Part shown: positions 41,456 to 52,354 of the stretch, piece by piece
How positions within the stretch are numbered: position 1 is the first letter of the stretch
How the letters are laid out: the number at the start of each line of letters is the position of its first letter
Assembly (NCBI RefSeq): GCF_023195515.1
Contig: NZ_JALPKR020000001.1
Location: forward strand, 1 to 53,450
DNA from: Variovorax sp. S12S4
GTDB lineage: Bacteria > Pseudomonadota > Gammaproteobacteria > Burkholderiales > Burkholderiaceae_C
DNA length: 53,450 nt
Direction of reading: 5' to 3'
Notes under the pieces: model-generated
Database searches by the model: none
The model's input: the letters and a program-made list of their open reading frames with translations, nothing else
What the model was told of the DNA's origin: nothing
Translations under genes and position numbers: made by a program

Positions 41456-42910
41456 TTACGTTGCCCCAGCCTGCCAGCCGCCGCCGAGGGCTTGGATGAG
41501 CGCCACTGCGGCGGTCTGGCGATTTACAAGCAGCTGCACCAGCGTGCGGCGTGCGTTCAACGCGGCTGCCTGCGCAGTGACCACCTCGGTGTAGCTGACC
41601 TGGCCGGCGCGATAGCGGTTGAGCAACTGCTGCTCGGTCTTGTCGGCCGCGGCCGAGGCTTCGCGCCGCAGGCCTTCCTGCTGTGCCAGCGCGGCACCGG
41701 CGGTGAGCTGGTCTTCCACGGCCTGGAAAGCGGTGAGCACCGTCTGCCGGTAACGCGCCACGCTGGCTTCGTGGCCCGCCTTGGCCGAATCGACGCTCGC
41801 GCCGATGGCGCCCGCGTCGAACACCACCTGCGCCACCGAAAGGCCGAGCGCCCACAGCGTGTTGGATGCGTTGAACAGGTCTTTCACGCGGCTTGCGTTG
41901 CCGCCCACCGAGGCGCTGAGCCCGAAGTTGGGAAAGTACGCCGAGCGCGCAATGCCGATCTGCGCATTGGCGGCCGCCACCGCGCGCTCGGCCGCCGCGA
42001 TGTCGGGCCGGCGCTGCAGCAGCGTCGATGGCACGCCAGTCGGAATCCCCGGTACCGTGGGCGTCCACTGCGCCGCGGGCAGGCTGAAGTCGGCCGGCGC
42101 CACGCCCACCAGCATGGCGATGGCGTGCTCCAGCGTGGCGCGGGTGCGCTGCAAGCCCACGCGCTCGGCCTGGGCGCTGACGAGCTGGGTCTGTGCCTGC
42201 AGCACGTCGGTCTGCGCGGCAATGCCGGCCTTGTATCGGTTGTTCGTGATCTCGAAGGCGCGCTGGTAGCCCTCGATGGTCTGGTCGAGCAGCACGATCT
42301 CGGCATCGGTTTCGCGCAGCGAGAAGTAGTTGGTGGCCAGGTCGCCAATGGCCGAGAGTCGCGCCGAAGCGAGATCGGCCTCGCTGGCCTCTGCATTGGC
42401 CTGCGCGCTGCTCACGGCCTGACGCAGCCGGCCCCACACATCGGGCGCCCAATCGACACCCAGCGTTGCGGCAAAAGTGCTGCTTGCGTTGCTGGTGCTG
42501 CCGGCGTTGCCGCTCCGCCTGCCGCTGCCGTCGAGCGACACCGTCGGGAACAGCGCGGCGCGCTCTCCGCGCACCAGTGCCTGGGCCTGCGCGTAGTTGG
42601 CCACGGCCGCGGCAATGTTCTGGTTCGACACCTGCACGCGGGCAGCCAGCTCGTCGAGCGTCGCATCGCCGAAAAGCTTCCACCATTCGCCGCGGTCGAG
42701 CGCGTCGGCCGGCGCGGCGGGCAGCCAGCCTTCGGCGGCCTTCTGCTCTTTCCATTCGACAGGAGCGGCCGAGCTTGGCACCTGGTATGTGGGACCTACG
42801 GCGCAGCCGGCCACCATGGCGGCCAACACGAGTGCGGACAGCCTGCCGGGCAGATGCGAGCGAATGCGTGGTCGTTGTTTCATGGCAGGTTCGTTCATTC
42901 TTCTGTTCAT
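41456..42910 (-). CDS. Outer-membrane efflux lipoprotein (NodT/OprM family)
   Basis: 484-residue TolC-type channel. Lipobox AAMVAGCAVGPTYQVP gives a lipidated Cys. Two outer-membrane-efflux repeats: LARYRTxx-like helical blocks such as NQNIAAAVANYAQAQALVRG and AEASEADLASARLSAIGDLA, then PDIAAAERAVAAANAQIGIA and the final RYRAGQVSYTEVVTAQAAAL. It is last of the RND operon; ATG 42910 overlaps the preceding stop by 4 bp. ATG 42883 is an alternative start. Confidence 0.92.
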   Translation of the reverse strand: MNRRMNEPAMKQRPRIRSHLPGRLSALVLAAMVAGCAVGPTYQVPSSAAPVEWKEQKAAEGWLPAAPADALDRGEWWKLFGDATLDELAARVQVSNQNIAAAVANYAQAQALVRGERAALFPTVSLDGSGRRSGNAGSTSNASSTFAATLGVDWAPDVWGRLRQAVSSAQANAEASEADLASARLSAIGDLATNYFSLRETDAEIVLLDQTIEGYQRAFEITNNRYKAGIAAQTDVLQAQTQLVSAQAERVGLQRTRATLEHAIAMLVGVAPADFSLPAAQWTPTVPGIPTGVPSTLLQRRPDIAAAERAVAAANAQIGIARSAYFPNFGLSASVGGNASRVKDLFNASNTLWALGLSVAQVVFDAGAIGASVDSAKAGHEASVARYRQTVLTAFQAVEDQLTAGAALAQQEGLRREASAAADKTEQQLLNRYRAGQVSYTEVVTAQAAALNARRTLVQLLVNRQTAAVALIQALGGGWQAGAT

Positions 42911-45900
42911 GTCGGCGAGCTTGCGGCGCGGCTCAGGTGGCGCTCGTTGCCGGAGCGGCGGCGCAGCTTGTCGAGCAGCACATAGACCACAGGCGTTGTC
43001 AGCAGCGTAAGCAGCTGGCTCGCCACCAGGCCGCCGATGATCGCGACGCCCAGCGGCTGGCGCAGCTCGGAGCCCTGGCCGAAGCCGATGGCCAGCGGCA
43101 ACGCGCCCAGCGCGGCAGCGAGCGTGGTCATGAGAATCGGCCGGAAGCGCAGCAGGCAGGCCTCGCGCACCGCTTCCACGGCCGAAATGCCGCGCGCACG
43201 CTCGGCCTCGAGCGCAAAGTCGATGATCAGGATCGCGTTCTTCTTCACGATGCCGATCAGTAGGAAGAGCCCGATCAGCGCAATGATCGAAAACTCCATG
43301 CGGAACAGCAGCAGCGCCAGCACCGCGCCCACGCCCGCAGAAGGCAGCGTGGTGAGCACGGTGATCGGGTGGATCAGGCTTTCATAAAGCACGCCCAGCA
43401 CGATGTAGATGACCACGATGGCGGCCACGATGAGCGCCAGCTGCTGCCCCTGCGATTGCTGCGCCGCCAGCGCCGTGCCCTGGAAGCTGCCGCGCACATT
43501 CACGGGCATGGCAATGTCCGCCTCGGCCTGCGCGACGATGCGCCGCGCATCCTGCAGCGTGACGCCCTCGCCCAGGTTGAACGAGACGGTGCTCGCGAGC
43601 TCGGTGTCCTGGTGGTCGATGGAGCTGGGCACCGCCCGCTCGCTCACCTTGGCAATGGCCGAGAGCGGCACCATGAGCGTGGTGTTGGCCGCCAGCGCCT
43701 GGCCCGTGGAAGCGGTACGCAGCCCCGGGTTGGCCGACGTGGTGGTCGATGTGCCGGTGCTCGCGTCGGTGGTGTTGGCCAGCGAGCTCACGGTGGTGGC
43801 GCCGCTCGCGGTGGTGCTGGTGGTGAGCGTCGAAGGCACGTACAGGTCCTTCAGCACCACGGGCGCGCGCTGGTAGCGCGGGGCCCATTCCATGATGACG
43901 GAATACTGGTTGAGCTCGTCGTAGATGGTGGCAACCGAGCGCTGGCCGTAGGCGTTGTAGAGCGCGTTGTCGACCGCGCTCGAGGTCACGCCCAGCCGCG
44001 CGGCGCTGTCGCGGTCCACGTCGACGAAGGTTTCCACCCCGTTGTCGGCTTGGTCGCTGTCCACGTCGGTGAGCGCGGTTTCCTGGCGCAGCCGGTCGGC
44101 CAGCTTCGCAGTCCAGGTGCGCAGGTCGGCAAGGTTGTCGCCTTTCAGCGTGTACTGGTAGGTCGAATTGCTCGAACGCCCGCCCATGCGCAGGTCTTGC
44201 ACCGGGCTCAGGAACACGCGCAGGCCGGTCAGCTGGTTGAGCTGCGGCCGCAGCCGGTTGACGACCGCCGCGGTCTTTTCGGTGCGCTGCGACAGCGGCG
44301 AGATTGACGAACATGAAACCGCCACCCGAGCGGCTGCCGCCCGCAAAGCCCACCACGGAATCGACGGCCGGGTCCTTGTGAATGATGTCGACCGCCTGGC
44401 GCAGCTTTTCGCTCAGTGCCACCGATGAAATGCTCTGGTCCGCGCGCAGGCCCGCATTCAGCTGTCCATTGTCCTGCTCGGGGAAGTAGCCCTTGGGAAT
44501 GGCGGCGAACAGGTAGAAGTTCAGGCCGACCACCGCCAGCAGCACCACCATGACCACGGCCTTGCTCGCGAGCGCCCAGTCGAGGCTGTGGGCATAGGTG
44601 CGCAGGCTCCACTGGTACACGCCTTCCGACATGCGCGCCAAGCGCCCCGGCGGCTTGGCATTGGGCTCCTCGGGCTTGAGCAGCATGGCGCAGAGCATCG
44701 GCGTGGTGGTGAGCGATATGACCAGCGAGATCAGCACTGACACCGACAGCGTGACCGCGAATTCGCGGAACAGCCGGCCGATCTGCCCATCCATGAACAG
44801 CAGCGGAATGAACACCGCCACCAGCGAGAGGCTGATCGACAGCACGGTAAAGCCCACCTCGCGCGCACCGCGCAGCGCAGCCTCCACGCGGCCCATGCCG
44901 GCCTCGATGTGGCGGCTGGTGTTTTCGAGCACCACGATGGCGTCGTCCACCACAAAGCCGGTCGCCACGGTGAGCGCCATCAGGCTCAGGTTGTTGAGGC
45001 TGTAGCCCAGCAGGTGCATCACGCCGAAGGTGCCGAGCAGCGACACCACCGTGGCAACCGCGGGAATGATGGTGGCGCGCGCCTTGCGCAAGAAGAGGCC
45101 GACTACCAGCACCACCAGCGCAATGGAGATCATGAGCGTGGCCTCGATCTCGCGCAGCGAGGCGCGGATGGAGTTGGTGCGGTCCGAAGCCACCTGCACC
45201 TCGATGTCCTGCGGCAGCTGCGCGCGGAGTTCGGGCAGCAGTTCGCGCACGCCATCCACGGTTTCGATGATGTTGGCGCCGGGCTCCTGCGTCACCAGCA
45301 CGATCACCGCAGGCTGGCCGTTGAAGAGGCCCAGCGTGCGCGTGTTCTCCACGCTGTCGATCACCCGCGCCACATCTCCCAGCCGCACGGCCGCGCCGTT
45401 GCGCCAGGCAATGACCATGTCGCGGTACTCCACGGCGTGGCGGCCCGGCGAGGGCGTGTAGATCTGCAGCCGGCGGTCATCGTTCTCGATCGCGCCTTTG
45501 GGCCGGTTGGCGTTGTTGGCCTGGATGGCGGCGCGCACGTCTTCGCTGCTGATGCCGAACCGGTTGAGCGAGAAAGGCTCCAGTTCCACCCGCACGGCCG
45601 GCAGCGAGCCGCCGCCGATCTCGACCTCGCCCACGCCTTCCACCTGCGAGAGCTTCTGGCTCACGATGTTGGACACGGCCTCGTAGATCTGCCCCGGCGT
45701 GCGCGTCTTGGAGGTGAGCGCCAGGATCGCAATGGGCGCGGCCGTCGGGTTGCGCTTGCGGTAGGTCGGGTTGCTGCGCAGGGTGGCCGGCAGGTCGGCC
45801 CGCGCCGCGTTGATGGCCGCCTGCACCTCGCGCGCGGCGCTGTCGATGTTGCGCTTCAGGTCGAACTGCAGGCTGATGCGGGTCGAGCCGTTCGAGCTGG

Positions 45901-46147
45901 TCGAGGTGAGCTCGTTCACGCCAGCAATTACGCCCAGCCGCCGCTCCAGCGGCGTGGCAACGCTCGACGCCATGGTGCTCGGGCTCGCACCCGCGAGGCT
46001 GGCGGTCACCGAAATGGTCGGAAAGTCGACCTGCGGCAGCGGCGACACAGGCAGCACGAAGAACGCCGCAATCCCGGCCAGCGCGATGCCGACGGTCAAC
46101 AAGACCGTGGCGATCGGGCGTTCGACGAAAGGCCTGGAGAGGTTCAT
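42907..46147 (-). pseudogene. mdtC: RND efflux transporter (MdtC-like), one frameshift
   Basis: Inner-membrane multidrug RND pump, about 1,080 codons. N-terminus [22 protein letters not shown] region and periplasmic loops follow, with [20 protein letters not shown] carrying the proton-relay Asp pair. The frame changes near 44297-44302: one frame ends GGSRSGGGFMFVNL and the next resumes PLSQRTEKTAAVVNRLRPQL. A lost GC dinucleotide (two bases) best restores the family sequence; one inserted base is the alternative. The C-terminal half ([40 protein letters not shown]) is intact. It starts with a 4-bp overlap on mdtB. Confidence 0.9.
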
Positions 46148-49100
46148 TCGGCCACAGCCTCCCGCTTGCGCCCGAATCGGCGGCCCATGCGGTCAAAGGC
46201 CAGGTACACCACCGGCGTGGTGAACAGCGTGAGCACCTGGCTCACCACCAGGCCGCCGAAGATGGCCAGGCCCAGCGGCCGGCGCAGCTCTGCGCCCTCG
46301 CCCCAGCCGAACATCAGCGGCAGCGCCGCAAAAAGCGCCGCCAGCGTCGTCATCAGAATGGGCCGGAAGCGCAGGAGCGCCGCCTGGTGAATGGCCTCCT
46401 GCGGCGACTTGCCCTCGCGACGCTCGGCGTCAATGGCAAAGTCGATCATCATGATTGCGTTCTTCTTCACGATGCCGATCAGCAAGATGATGCCGATGAT
46501 GCCGATCACGCCCAGGTCGTTGCCCGTGACCATGAGCGCAAGCAACGCGCCCACGCCGGCCGAAGGCAGCGTCGAGAGAATCGTGAGCGGATGGATGTAG
46601 CTCTCATACAGCACGCCCAGCACGATGTACACGCACACCACCGCCGCCAGAATGAGCCACAGCTGGTTGGAGAGCGACTTTTCGTAGGCCCCCGCCGCAC
46701 CCAGGAAGCTCATCGTCATGCTCGCCGGCATGCCGATTTCCTTTGCCGCCGCGCGAATGGCCGCCACCGATTTGCCGAGCGCCACGTTCTCGGCCGTGTC
46801 GAAGCCCACCGTGGCCGCAGGGTACTGCGCCACGTGCGTCACCTGCAGCGGCGCGGACTGCTCGCGCACCGTGGCAATCGACGACAGCGTGGTCGGCGCG
46901 CCGCTGCCGGTGCGCAACTGCAGGTTGCCCAAGAGCTGCGGCGAGGCCAGGGCTTCGCGCTGCGCTTCCAGGATCACGCGGTACTGGTTGGTTTCGGTGA
47001 AGATGGTCGAGACGATGCGCTGGCCGAATGCGCTGTAGAGCGTGTCGTCCACCGAACTGGCCGTGACCGAGAGACGCGACGCCGTGTTGCGGTCGATGTC
47101 CACATAGGCAGCCAGGCCCTTCGCGCCTGCGTTGGTGGTGGCATTGCGCACCAGCGGTTCGGAGCGCAGGCGCTCCACCAGCTTTTGCGCCCAGGCATCG
47201 ACGGTGTTGGTGTCCACCCCTTCGAGCGAAACGCGGAACTCGGTCGGACCGGTTTCGGCATCGATGGTCAGGTCTTGCGTGGGCTGCAAATACAGCGTCA
47301 CGCCCGCCACGGCGCGCACCCGCTCGCGCAGGCGCTGCATCGTGTCTTCCTGGTTGCCGCGGTCGGCGCGCATGTTGATGAGCATGCTGCCGGTGTTCAG
47401 CGCCGTGTTGTTGGCCGCGTCCACGCCCACCACCGAGCTCACGCTCGCCACCTCGGGGTCGGCCAGGATGGCATTGGCGGCTTGCTGCTGCAGCTCGGCC
47501 ATGCGCGTGTACGACACGTCCTGTGCCGCCTCGATGCGCGCCTGCAGCTGCCCGGTGTCCTGCGTCGGAAACAGGCCCTTGGGAATCACCACATAAAGCA
47601 GCACGGTAAGCGCCAGCGTGGCCACCGCCACGATGAGCGTCAGCGGCTGGTGGCGCAGCACCCATTGCAGCCACACGTCGTAGCGGGCAATCACGCGGTC
47701 GAAGAAGCGCTGCACGCTGGCACCGAAGCGCCCGCCCTCTTCGGCTTGCGGCTTGAGCCAGCGCGCCGACATCATCGGCACCAGCGTGAGCGACACCACG
47801 GCGGAAATCAAAATGGTGATGGCCAGCGTGACGGCGAACTCGCGGAACAGCCGGCCCACCACGTCGCCCATGAACAAGAGCGGAATCAGCACCGCGATGA
47901 GCGACACCGTGAGCGAGATGATGGTGAAGCCGATTTGCGTGGCCCCCTTGAGCGCGGCCTTGAACGGCGGGTCGCCCTCTTCCAGGTAGCGGGCGATGTT
48001 CTCGATCATGACGATCGCGTCGTCCACCACGAAGCCGGTGGCAATGGTCAGCGCCATCAGGCTCAGGTTGTTGAGGCTGTAGCCCAGCAGGTACATCAGC
48101 CCGCAGGTGCCGATGAGCGAGATCGGCACCGCAAGGCTGGCGATGATGGTCGCGCGCACGCTGTGCAAGAAGAAGAAGATCACCAGCACCACCATCACCA
48201 CGGCCAGCCCGAGTTCGAGCTGCACGTGCGAGACCGAGGCGCGGATGCCGGTGGTGCGGTCGCTCAGCACTTCCACCTTGAGCGAGCCCGGCAACGAGGC
48301 CTGGAGTTCGGGCAGCTGCTTCTTGATGGCGTCCACCGTGCCGATCACGTTGGCGCCCGGCTGGCGCTGCACGTTCAGGATGATGGCCGGGTACAGCGCG
48401 GGTTGCTGCTCGCCGGTGCGCAGCGCGGCCCAGGCGCCCAGCTGCGTGTTCTCGGCACCGTCGACCACGCGCGCCACGTCGGTCATCTTCACCGGCGCGC
48501 CGTTCTTCCACGCGACGATGAGGTTCTTGTAGTCGTCCGCCGTCACGAGCTGGTCGTTGGCGTTGATGGTGTAGGCCCGCCGCGGGCCGTCGAAGCTGCC
48601 CTTGGCGCTGTTGGCGTTGGCCGCGGTGATGGCGCTGCGCAGCGTGTCCAGCCCAATGCCGACCGAAGCCAGCGCATTGGTGTCGGCCTGGATGCGCACG
48701 GCCGGACGCTGCCCGCCCGAAAGCGACACCAGCCCCACGCCGCTGACCTGGCTGATCTTCTGCGCGAGCCGCGTGTTCACGAGGTTCTGCACCTCGGTGA
48801 GCGGCATGGTCTCGGAGCTCACCGCCAGCGAGAGAATGGGCGCGTCGGCCGGGTTCACCTTGGCGTACACGGGCGGCGCCGGCAGGTCGGCCGGCAGCAG
48901 CGAGCCGCCGGCATTGATGGCGGCCTGCACCTGCTGTTCGGCCACGTCGAGGGTCTGGTCGAGCGCGAACTGCAGCGTGACGATCGACACGCCCGCTGAG
49001 CTCACCGAGCTCATGCGGTTGAGCCCGGCCATTTGCCCGAACTGACGCTCGAGCGGCGCGGTAACGGTGCGGCTCATCACCTCGGGGCTGGCGCCGGGGT

Positions 49101-49251
49101 AGAGGGTCTGCACCTGGATGGTCGGGTAGTCGACCTGCGGCAGTGCGGCCAGCGGCAGCGACCGCAGGCCCACGAAGCCGGCCAGCACAATGGCCACCAT
49201 CAGCAGCGCCGTGGCCACCGGCCGATCGATAAAAGGGCGTGAGGGGCTCAT
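46144..49251 (-). CDS. mdtB: RND efflux transporter (MdtB-like)
   Basis: 1,035-residue RND pump, intact. ATG 49251 ([20 protein letters not shown]); the longer frame upstream is non-homologous Arg-rich sequence. Landmarks: [40 protein letters not shown] (proton relay), [20 protein letters not shown], and [16 protein letters not shown] at the end. With MdtC it should form the hetero-trimeric MdtBC-type pump; adaptor and channel complete the efflux complex. It lies 43 bp after the adaptor gene. Confidence 0.94.
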   Translation of the reverse strand: MSPSRPFIDRPVATALLMVAIVLAGFVGLRSLPLAALPQVDYPTIQVQTLYPGASPEVMSRTVTAPLERQFGQMAGLNRMSSVSSAGVSIVTLQFALDQTLDVAEQQVQAAINAGGSLLPADLPAPPVYAKVNPADAPILSLAVSSETMPLTEVQNLVNTRLAQKISQVSGVGLVSLSGGQRPAVRIQADTNALASVGIGLDTLRSAITAANANSAKGSFDGPRRAYTINANDQLVTADDYKNLIVAWKNGAPVKMTDVARVVDGAENTQLGAWAALRTGEQQPALYPAIILNVQRQPGANVIGTVDAIKKQLPELQASLPGSLKVEVLSDRTTGIRASVSHVQLELGLAVVMVVLVIFFFLHSVRATIIASLAVPISLIGTCGLMYLLGYSLNNLSLMALTIATGFVVDDAIVMIENIARYLEEGDPPFKAALKGATQIGFTIISLTVSLIAVLIPLLFMGDVVGRLFREFAVTLAITILISAVVSLTLVPMMSARWLKPQAEEGGRFGASVQRFFDRVIARYDVWLQWVLRHQPLTLIVAVATLALTVLLYVVIPKGLFPTQDTGQLQARIEAAQDVSYTRMAELQQQAANAILADPEVASVSSVVGVDAANNTALNTGSMLINMRADRGNQEDTMQRLRERVRAVAGVTLYLQPTQDLTIDAETGPTEFRVSLEGVDTNTVDAWAQKLVERLRSEPLVRNATTNAGAKGLAAYVDIDRNTASRLSVTASSVDDTLYSAFGQRIVSTIFTETNQYRVILEAQREALASPQLLGNLQLRTGSGAPTTLSSIATVREQSAPLQVTHVAQYPAATVGFDTAENVALGKSVAAIRAAAKEIGMPASMTMSFLGAAGAYEKSLSNQLWLILAAVVCVYIVLGVLYESYIHPLTILSTLPSAGVGALLALMVTGNDLGVIGIIGIILLIGIVKKNAIMMIDFAIDAERREGKSPQEAIHQAALLRFRPILMTTLAALFAALPLMFGWGEGAELRRPLGLAIFGGLVVSQVLTLFTTPVVYLAFDRMGRRFGRKREAVAE

Positions 49252-49294
49252 CGCGAACGCGCTCGCTTGTTCCGTGGGTTGATGCCGATGCTCT

Positions 49295-50629
49295 TCATTG
49301 CGGCGGGCGCTGGCGCCGCCGCTCTCCACCCCCTTCGCCGCGCTCTCCGCGCGGGCCCGATGCCGCACCGCGGGGCCCCGACGCGCCGCCGCGCGGGCCC
49401 ATGGCCGGGCGCTCGCCCTGCAGCTGAACAACGGCGCCGTCCTTGATGCGGTCGCCGCCTTCGGTCACCACGTTCTCGCCGGCCTGCAGGCCTGAAGTGA
49501 TGGCGACCACATCGACATTCGCCTCGCCGCGCTTCACCTGGCGCATCGAGACGGTGCGGTCCTGGTTGATGACATACACATAGTCGCCATTGGGGCCGGT
49601 GCGCACCGCCGTGACCGGTACCACCACCGCGCGCACCTTGCGCAGCAGCATCTGCACGTTGACGAACTGGCTCGGGAACAGCGTGGTCTGCGCATTGCCG
49701 AAGCGGGCCTTGGCCTTGACGGTGCCGGTGGTGGTGTCGACCACGTTGTCGAGCGTGGAGAAGGTGCCCGTGTCGAGCGTTGCCGCGCGGGTGCGGTCGA
49801 ACGCGGTAACCGGCAGCGGCTCGCCCTTGGCAAGCTGCGTCTGGATGTCTGGCACGCGATCTTGCGGCACCGAGAACTGCACATCGATGGGGTTCATCTG
49901 CGTGATGACCGCAATGCCCGTGGTCGCGTTGGCCGTGACGGTGTTGCCCGCGTCCACCGCGCGCAGGCCGATGCGGCCGGCCACTGGCGCTGTGATGCGG
50001 GTGTAGTCGAGGTTCAGCTTGGCGGCGGCTTCGGCGGCCAGGTCGGTGGTGACCGTGCCTTCGAGCTGCCGGACCAGCGCGGCCTGGGTGTCCACGTCTT
50101 GCCGGGCGATGGAGTCTTGCCCCAGCAGCGTGCGGTAGCGAGCGAGGGTGACGCGCGCGGCCTCGAGCTGCGCCTCGTCGCGCTGGCGCGTGCCGCGTGC
50201 CTGCATCAGCGCCTGCTCGTAGGGCCGGGGGTCGATGCGCGCGAGCAGCTGGTTCCTGGCGACGGTCTGCCCTTCGGTGAACAGCACCTCGGTGAGCACC
50301 CCGCCCACCTGCGCCCTGAGCGTGATGGTTGCGAGCGGCGTGACCGTGCCGAGCGCGTCGATGGTCACCGGCAGCTCGATCTCGCGCGCCATCGCATTGC
50401 CAACGGTAACGGTGGCGCCGCCGAAGCCCGGCCCGCCGGCGGTGCTGGCCTTGCGGTTGATGAGGTACCAGGCGCCGCCTCCCAGCAGCAGCAATAACAG
50501 CAGCGCAATCAGGCTGCCAAGCCAGAGCCGGCGGCGCGAAGGCGGCCGGGGCGGCGGGGACGAGGCGGGGTGTACCGGTTGAACAGCAGGCGAATCGCCG
50601 GAAGAAGGCTCGGAGTTCGGTGATTCCAT
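49295..50629 (-). CDS. mdtA: RND periplasmic adaptor (MdtA-like)
   Basis: 444-residue membrane-fusion protein. A single N-terminal membrane anchor ([20 protein letters not shown]) follows a Pro/Ser-rich cytoplasmic tail. Lipoyl and beta-barrel segments: [60 protein letters not shown], then [20 protein letters not shown]. The C-terminus is an unusual Gly/Arg-rich low-complexity tail ([20 protein letters not shown]) with three GPRG repeats. ATG 50629; first gene of the efflux operon. Confidence 0.93.
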   Translation of the reverse strand: MESPNSEPSSGDSPAVQPVHPASSPPPRPPSRRRLWLGSLIALLLLLLLGGGAWYLINRKASTAGGPGFGGATVTVGNAMAREIELPVTIDALGTVTPLATITLRAQVGGVLTEVLFTEGQTVARNQLLARIDPRPYEQALMQARGTRQRDEAQLEAARVTLARYRTLLGQDSIARQDVDTQAALVRQLEGTVTTDLAAEAAAKLNLDYTRITAPVAGRIGLRAVDAGNTVTANATTGIAVITQMNPIDVQFSVPQDRVPDIQTQLAKGEPLPVTAFDRTRAATLDTGTFSTLDNVVDTTTGTVKAKARFGNAQTTLFPSQFVNVQMLLRKVRAVVVPVTAVRTGPNGDYVYVINQDRTVSMRQVKRGEANVDVVAITSGLQAGENVVTEGGDRIKDGAVVQLQGERPAMGPRGGASGPRGAASGPRGERGEGGGERRRQRPPQ

Positions 50630-50856
50630 GTGTGGTGTGGCAATGCGCAAGTACGGCCGCTAGTGGAGCGCTGGATCGTAGCGCTCCTGTCTTATGAACC
50701 GTAAAGCATCGGTAAAGCTTCGGAAAACGGTGCGTTTCGCGCCCGTTGGCTGCATTCCGCGCGCCCGGCCTGCATTTCGTCGCAGACCCATGGCCCGGGC
50801 TCGCATGCGCCGGCACAGTCCGGCCCATCGAATCATCTTTTCACCGGAGAAACGCC
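50630..50856. promoter_or_regulatory. Divergent spacer between the efflux operon and DUF6622-like gene
   Basis: 227 bp holding promoters for both directions. Two direct GTAAAGC repeats (50701-50707 and 50712-50718) with 11-bp period lie in it, the arrangement used by OmpR-family response regulators. No gene for such a regulator is in the window. No other structure was seen. Confidence 0.45.
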
Positions 50857-51379
50857 ATGCTGCTGCAGATCATTCTTCATACCCCGAAGTGGGTCTTTGC
50901 CGTTTTTGCGCTGCTCCTGTGGCTTGGCTGCAGGCAGTTGCTGACCGGCCAAGTCAGCCTGGCCAAGGTGACGGTGATGCCCGTTGCCATGACCGGCCTT
51001 TCGCTGGCGGGCGTGATCTCGGCCTTCGGCGATTCGCCGGGTGCCCTGCTCGGCTGGGCCGTGGCCGCCGCCGCGCTGGTGCTGGTGGTGCTTCAGCAGC
51101 CCCTGCCCGCCACCACGCGCTATGACCGCGACGCTCGCAAGTTTCACGTGGCCGGCAGCGCCGTGCCGCTGGTGCTGATGATGGGCATCTTCTTCACCAA
51201 GTACGCGGTCGGCGTGTCCCTCGCCATGCACCCTGAACTGCGCCAGCGAGGCCAGCTTCGCCGCTGCAATCCCGATGCTGTACGGCGCCTTCAGCGGCAT
51301 CTTCGCGGCGCGCGCCGTGCGGCTCTGGAAGCTGGCCATCCGCACCGACGCCATGGCCGTGCAGGCCCGTGCGGCCTAA
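50857..51379 (+). pseudogene. DUF6622-like small membrane protein, frameshifted
   Basis: Membrane protein of about 174 residues with four or five hydrophobic helices (TPKWVFAVFALLLWLGCRQL, VTVMPVAMTGLSLAGVISAF, ALLGWAVAAAALVLVVLQQP). It resembles the DUF6622 family of Burkholderiales; the family name is given from memory and is less certain. At about 51241 the frame slips: MHPELR is followed one base over by ASEASFAAAIPMLYGAFSG and a stop at 51379. A lost GC dinucleotide in CGCGCC would repair it. GGAGA precedes ATG 50857. It heads a small plus-strand operon. Confidence 0.6.
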
Positions 51380-51418
51380 GATCGCCAGCCGGCCCCACCT
51401 TCCAGAACCACCACGCCC

Positions 51419-52027
51419 GTGAACCTTCAACCATCCCACCTGGCATTTGCGGCCGGCACCGCCGTCTACCTGGCGATTCGCGCCGTGTTCCAGCATCGCG
51501 CCGCGTCCAGCCGCAAGGCGGTCAGCCGTGCCGACACGCGCGACCGCCTGCTGATCGTTCTCGCGGGGGCGTGCCAGATCGGCCTGCCGTTGATCCTGAT
51601 GCTGACGCCTTGGCTCGATGCAGCAAGCTACACGCAACCCGTCGCACTGACTTGGGCGGGCGCGCTGGTCATGGTGTGTGCGCTGTGGTTGTTCTGGCGC
51701 TCGCACGCAGACCTTGGCACCAACTGGTCCGTGACGTTGGAGCTCAGCCAGAATCATCGTCTGATCACGCAGGGCGTCTATCGCCGCATCCGGCATCCCA
51801 TGTATGCGTCATTCTTTGCCATGGGACTCAGCCAAGCCTTGCTGCTGAACAACTGGATCGCCGGCTGGGCTGCACTGTTGGCGGTTGGCGTGCTCTATGG
51901 GATCAGGACGCCGCACGAGGAGCGAATGATGCTCGAGTCGTTCGGCGACGAATACCGCGCCTACATGCAGCGCACCGGCGGCATCTTGCCGCGCTTCGTG
52001 CCACGCGCTACTACCACCAATTCCTGA
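51419..52027 (+). CDS. Isoprenylcysteine carboxyl methyltransferase family (ICMT/PEMT-like) protein
   Basis: 202-residue membrane methyltransferase-like protein. Four hydrophobic segments; the C-terminal signature NHRLITQGVYRRIRHPMYAS with RTPHEERMMLESFGDEYRAYMQ is the SAM-binding end of ICMT/phospholipid N-methyltransferase relatives (PF04191/PF06966-like). Bacterial members often methylate small or lipid substrates; true prenyl-protein substrates are unlikely. Start GTG 51419. Confidence 0.85.
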   Translation: MNLQPSHLAFAAGTAVYLAIRAVFQHRAASSRKAVSRADTRDRLLIVLAGACQIGLPLILMLTPWLDAASYTQPVALTWAGALVMVCALWLFWRSHADLGTNWSVTLELSQNHRLITQGVYRRIRHPMYASFFAMGLSQALLLNNWIAGWAALLAVGVLYGIRTPHEERMMLESFGDEYRAYMQRTGGILPRFVPRATTTNS

Positions 52028-52057
52028 TCCGATTTTGTCCTCCTGAGGAGCCTCGCC

Positions 52058-52354
52058 ATGAACCTCCATACTTCTTCGAACCCGACCCTTTCCGACATCG
52101 AAAAGCGCGCCCCGCCGCGCCGGCGCCAAGATGGGCTGGTACATCCATGCCTTCGTCTATGTACTGGTCAACCTCGGGCTGGTGGCCATCTCCGCGTCGC
52201 GCGGCCACACCTGGGCGATGTATCCGCTCATGGGCTGGGGCCTGGGCCTGCTGATTCACGGCGCCGTCATCTGGTTCATTGCGCCCGGCGGCAGTTTTTA
52301 TGACCGGCTGGTGGAGCGCGAACGGCGCGTGCTGCGAGCGGGGAACGCGGATGA
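52058..52354 (+). pseudogene. 2TM domain-containing small membrane protein, two compensating indels
   Basis: About 98 residues. The start MNLHTSSNPTLSDIEKR (GAGGAG site ahead) is followed, one frame over, by GWYIHAFVYVLVNLGLVAIS and WGLGLLIHGAVIWFIAPG, the two helices of the 2TM domain. An extra C in the CCCC run at 52111-52114 explains the first shift (IEKRARRRAGAKMGWYIH if removed). A lost C near 52336 would restore the frame to the TGA at 52352-52354, which overlaps the kinase ATG. 2TM proteins commonly precede LytS-type kinases. Confidence 0.7.

Noticed and set aside
46387..48999. 870-codon plus-strand frame opposite mdtB
   Set aside because: It is His/Arg/Gln-rich with no domain similarity, and the opposite strand has a full RND pump.
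46144..49431. Longer start for mdtB at 49431
   Set aside because: The first 60 residues would be Arg/Ala-rich sequence antisense to the region encoding the adaptor C-terminus and unlike any RND N-terminus.
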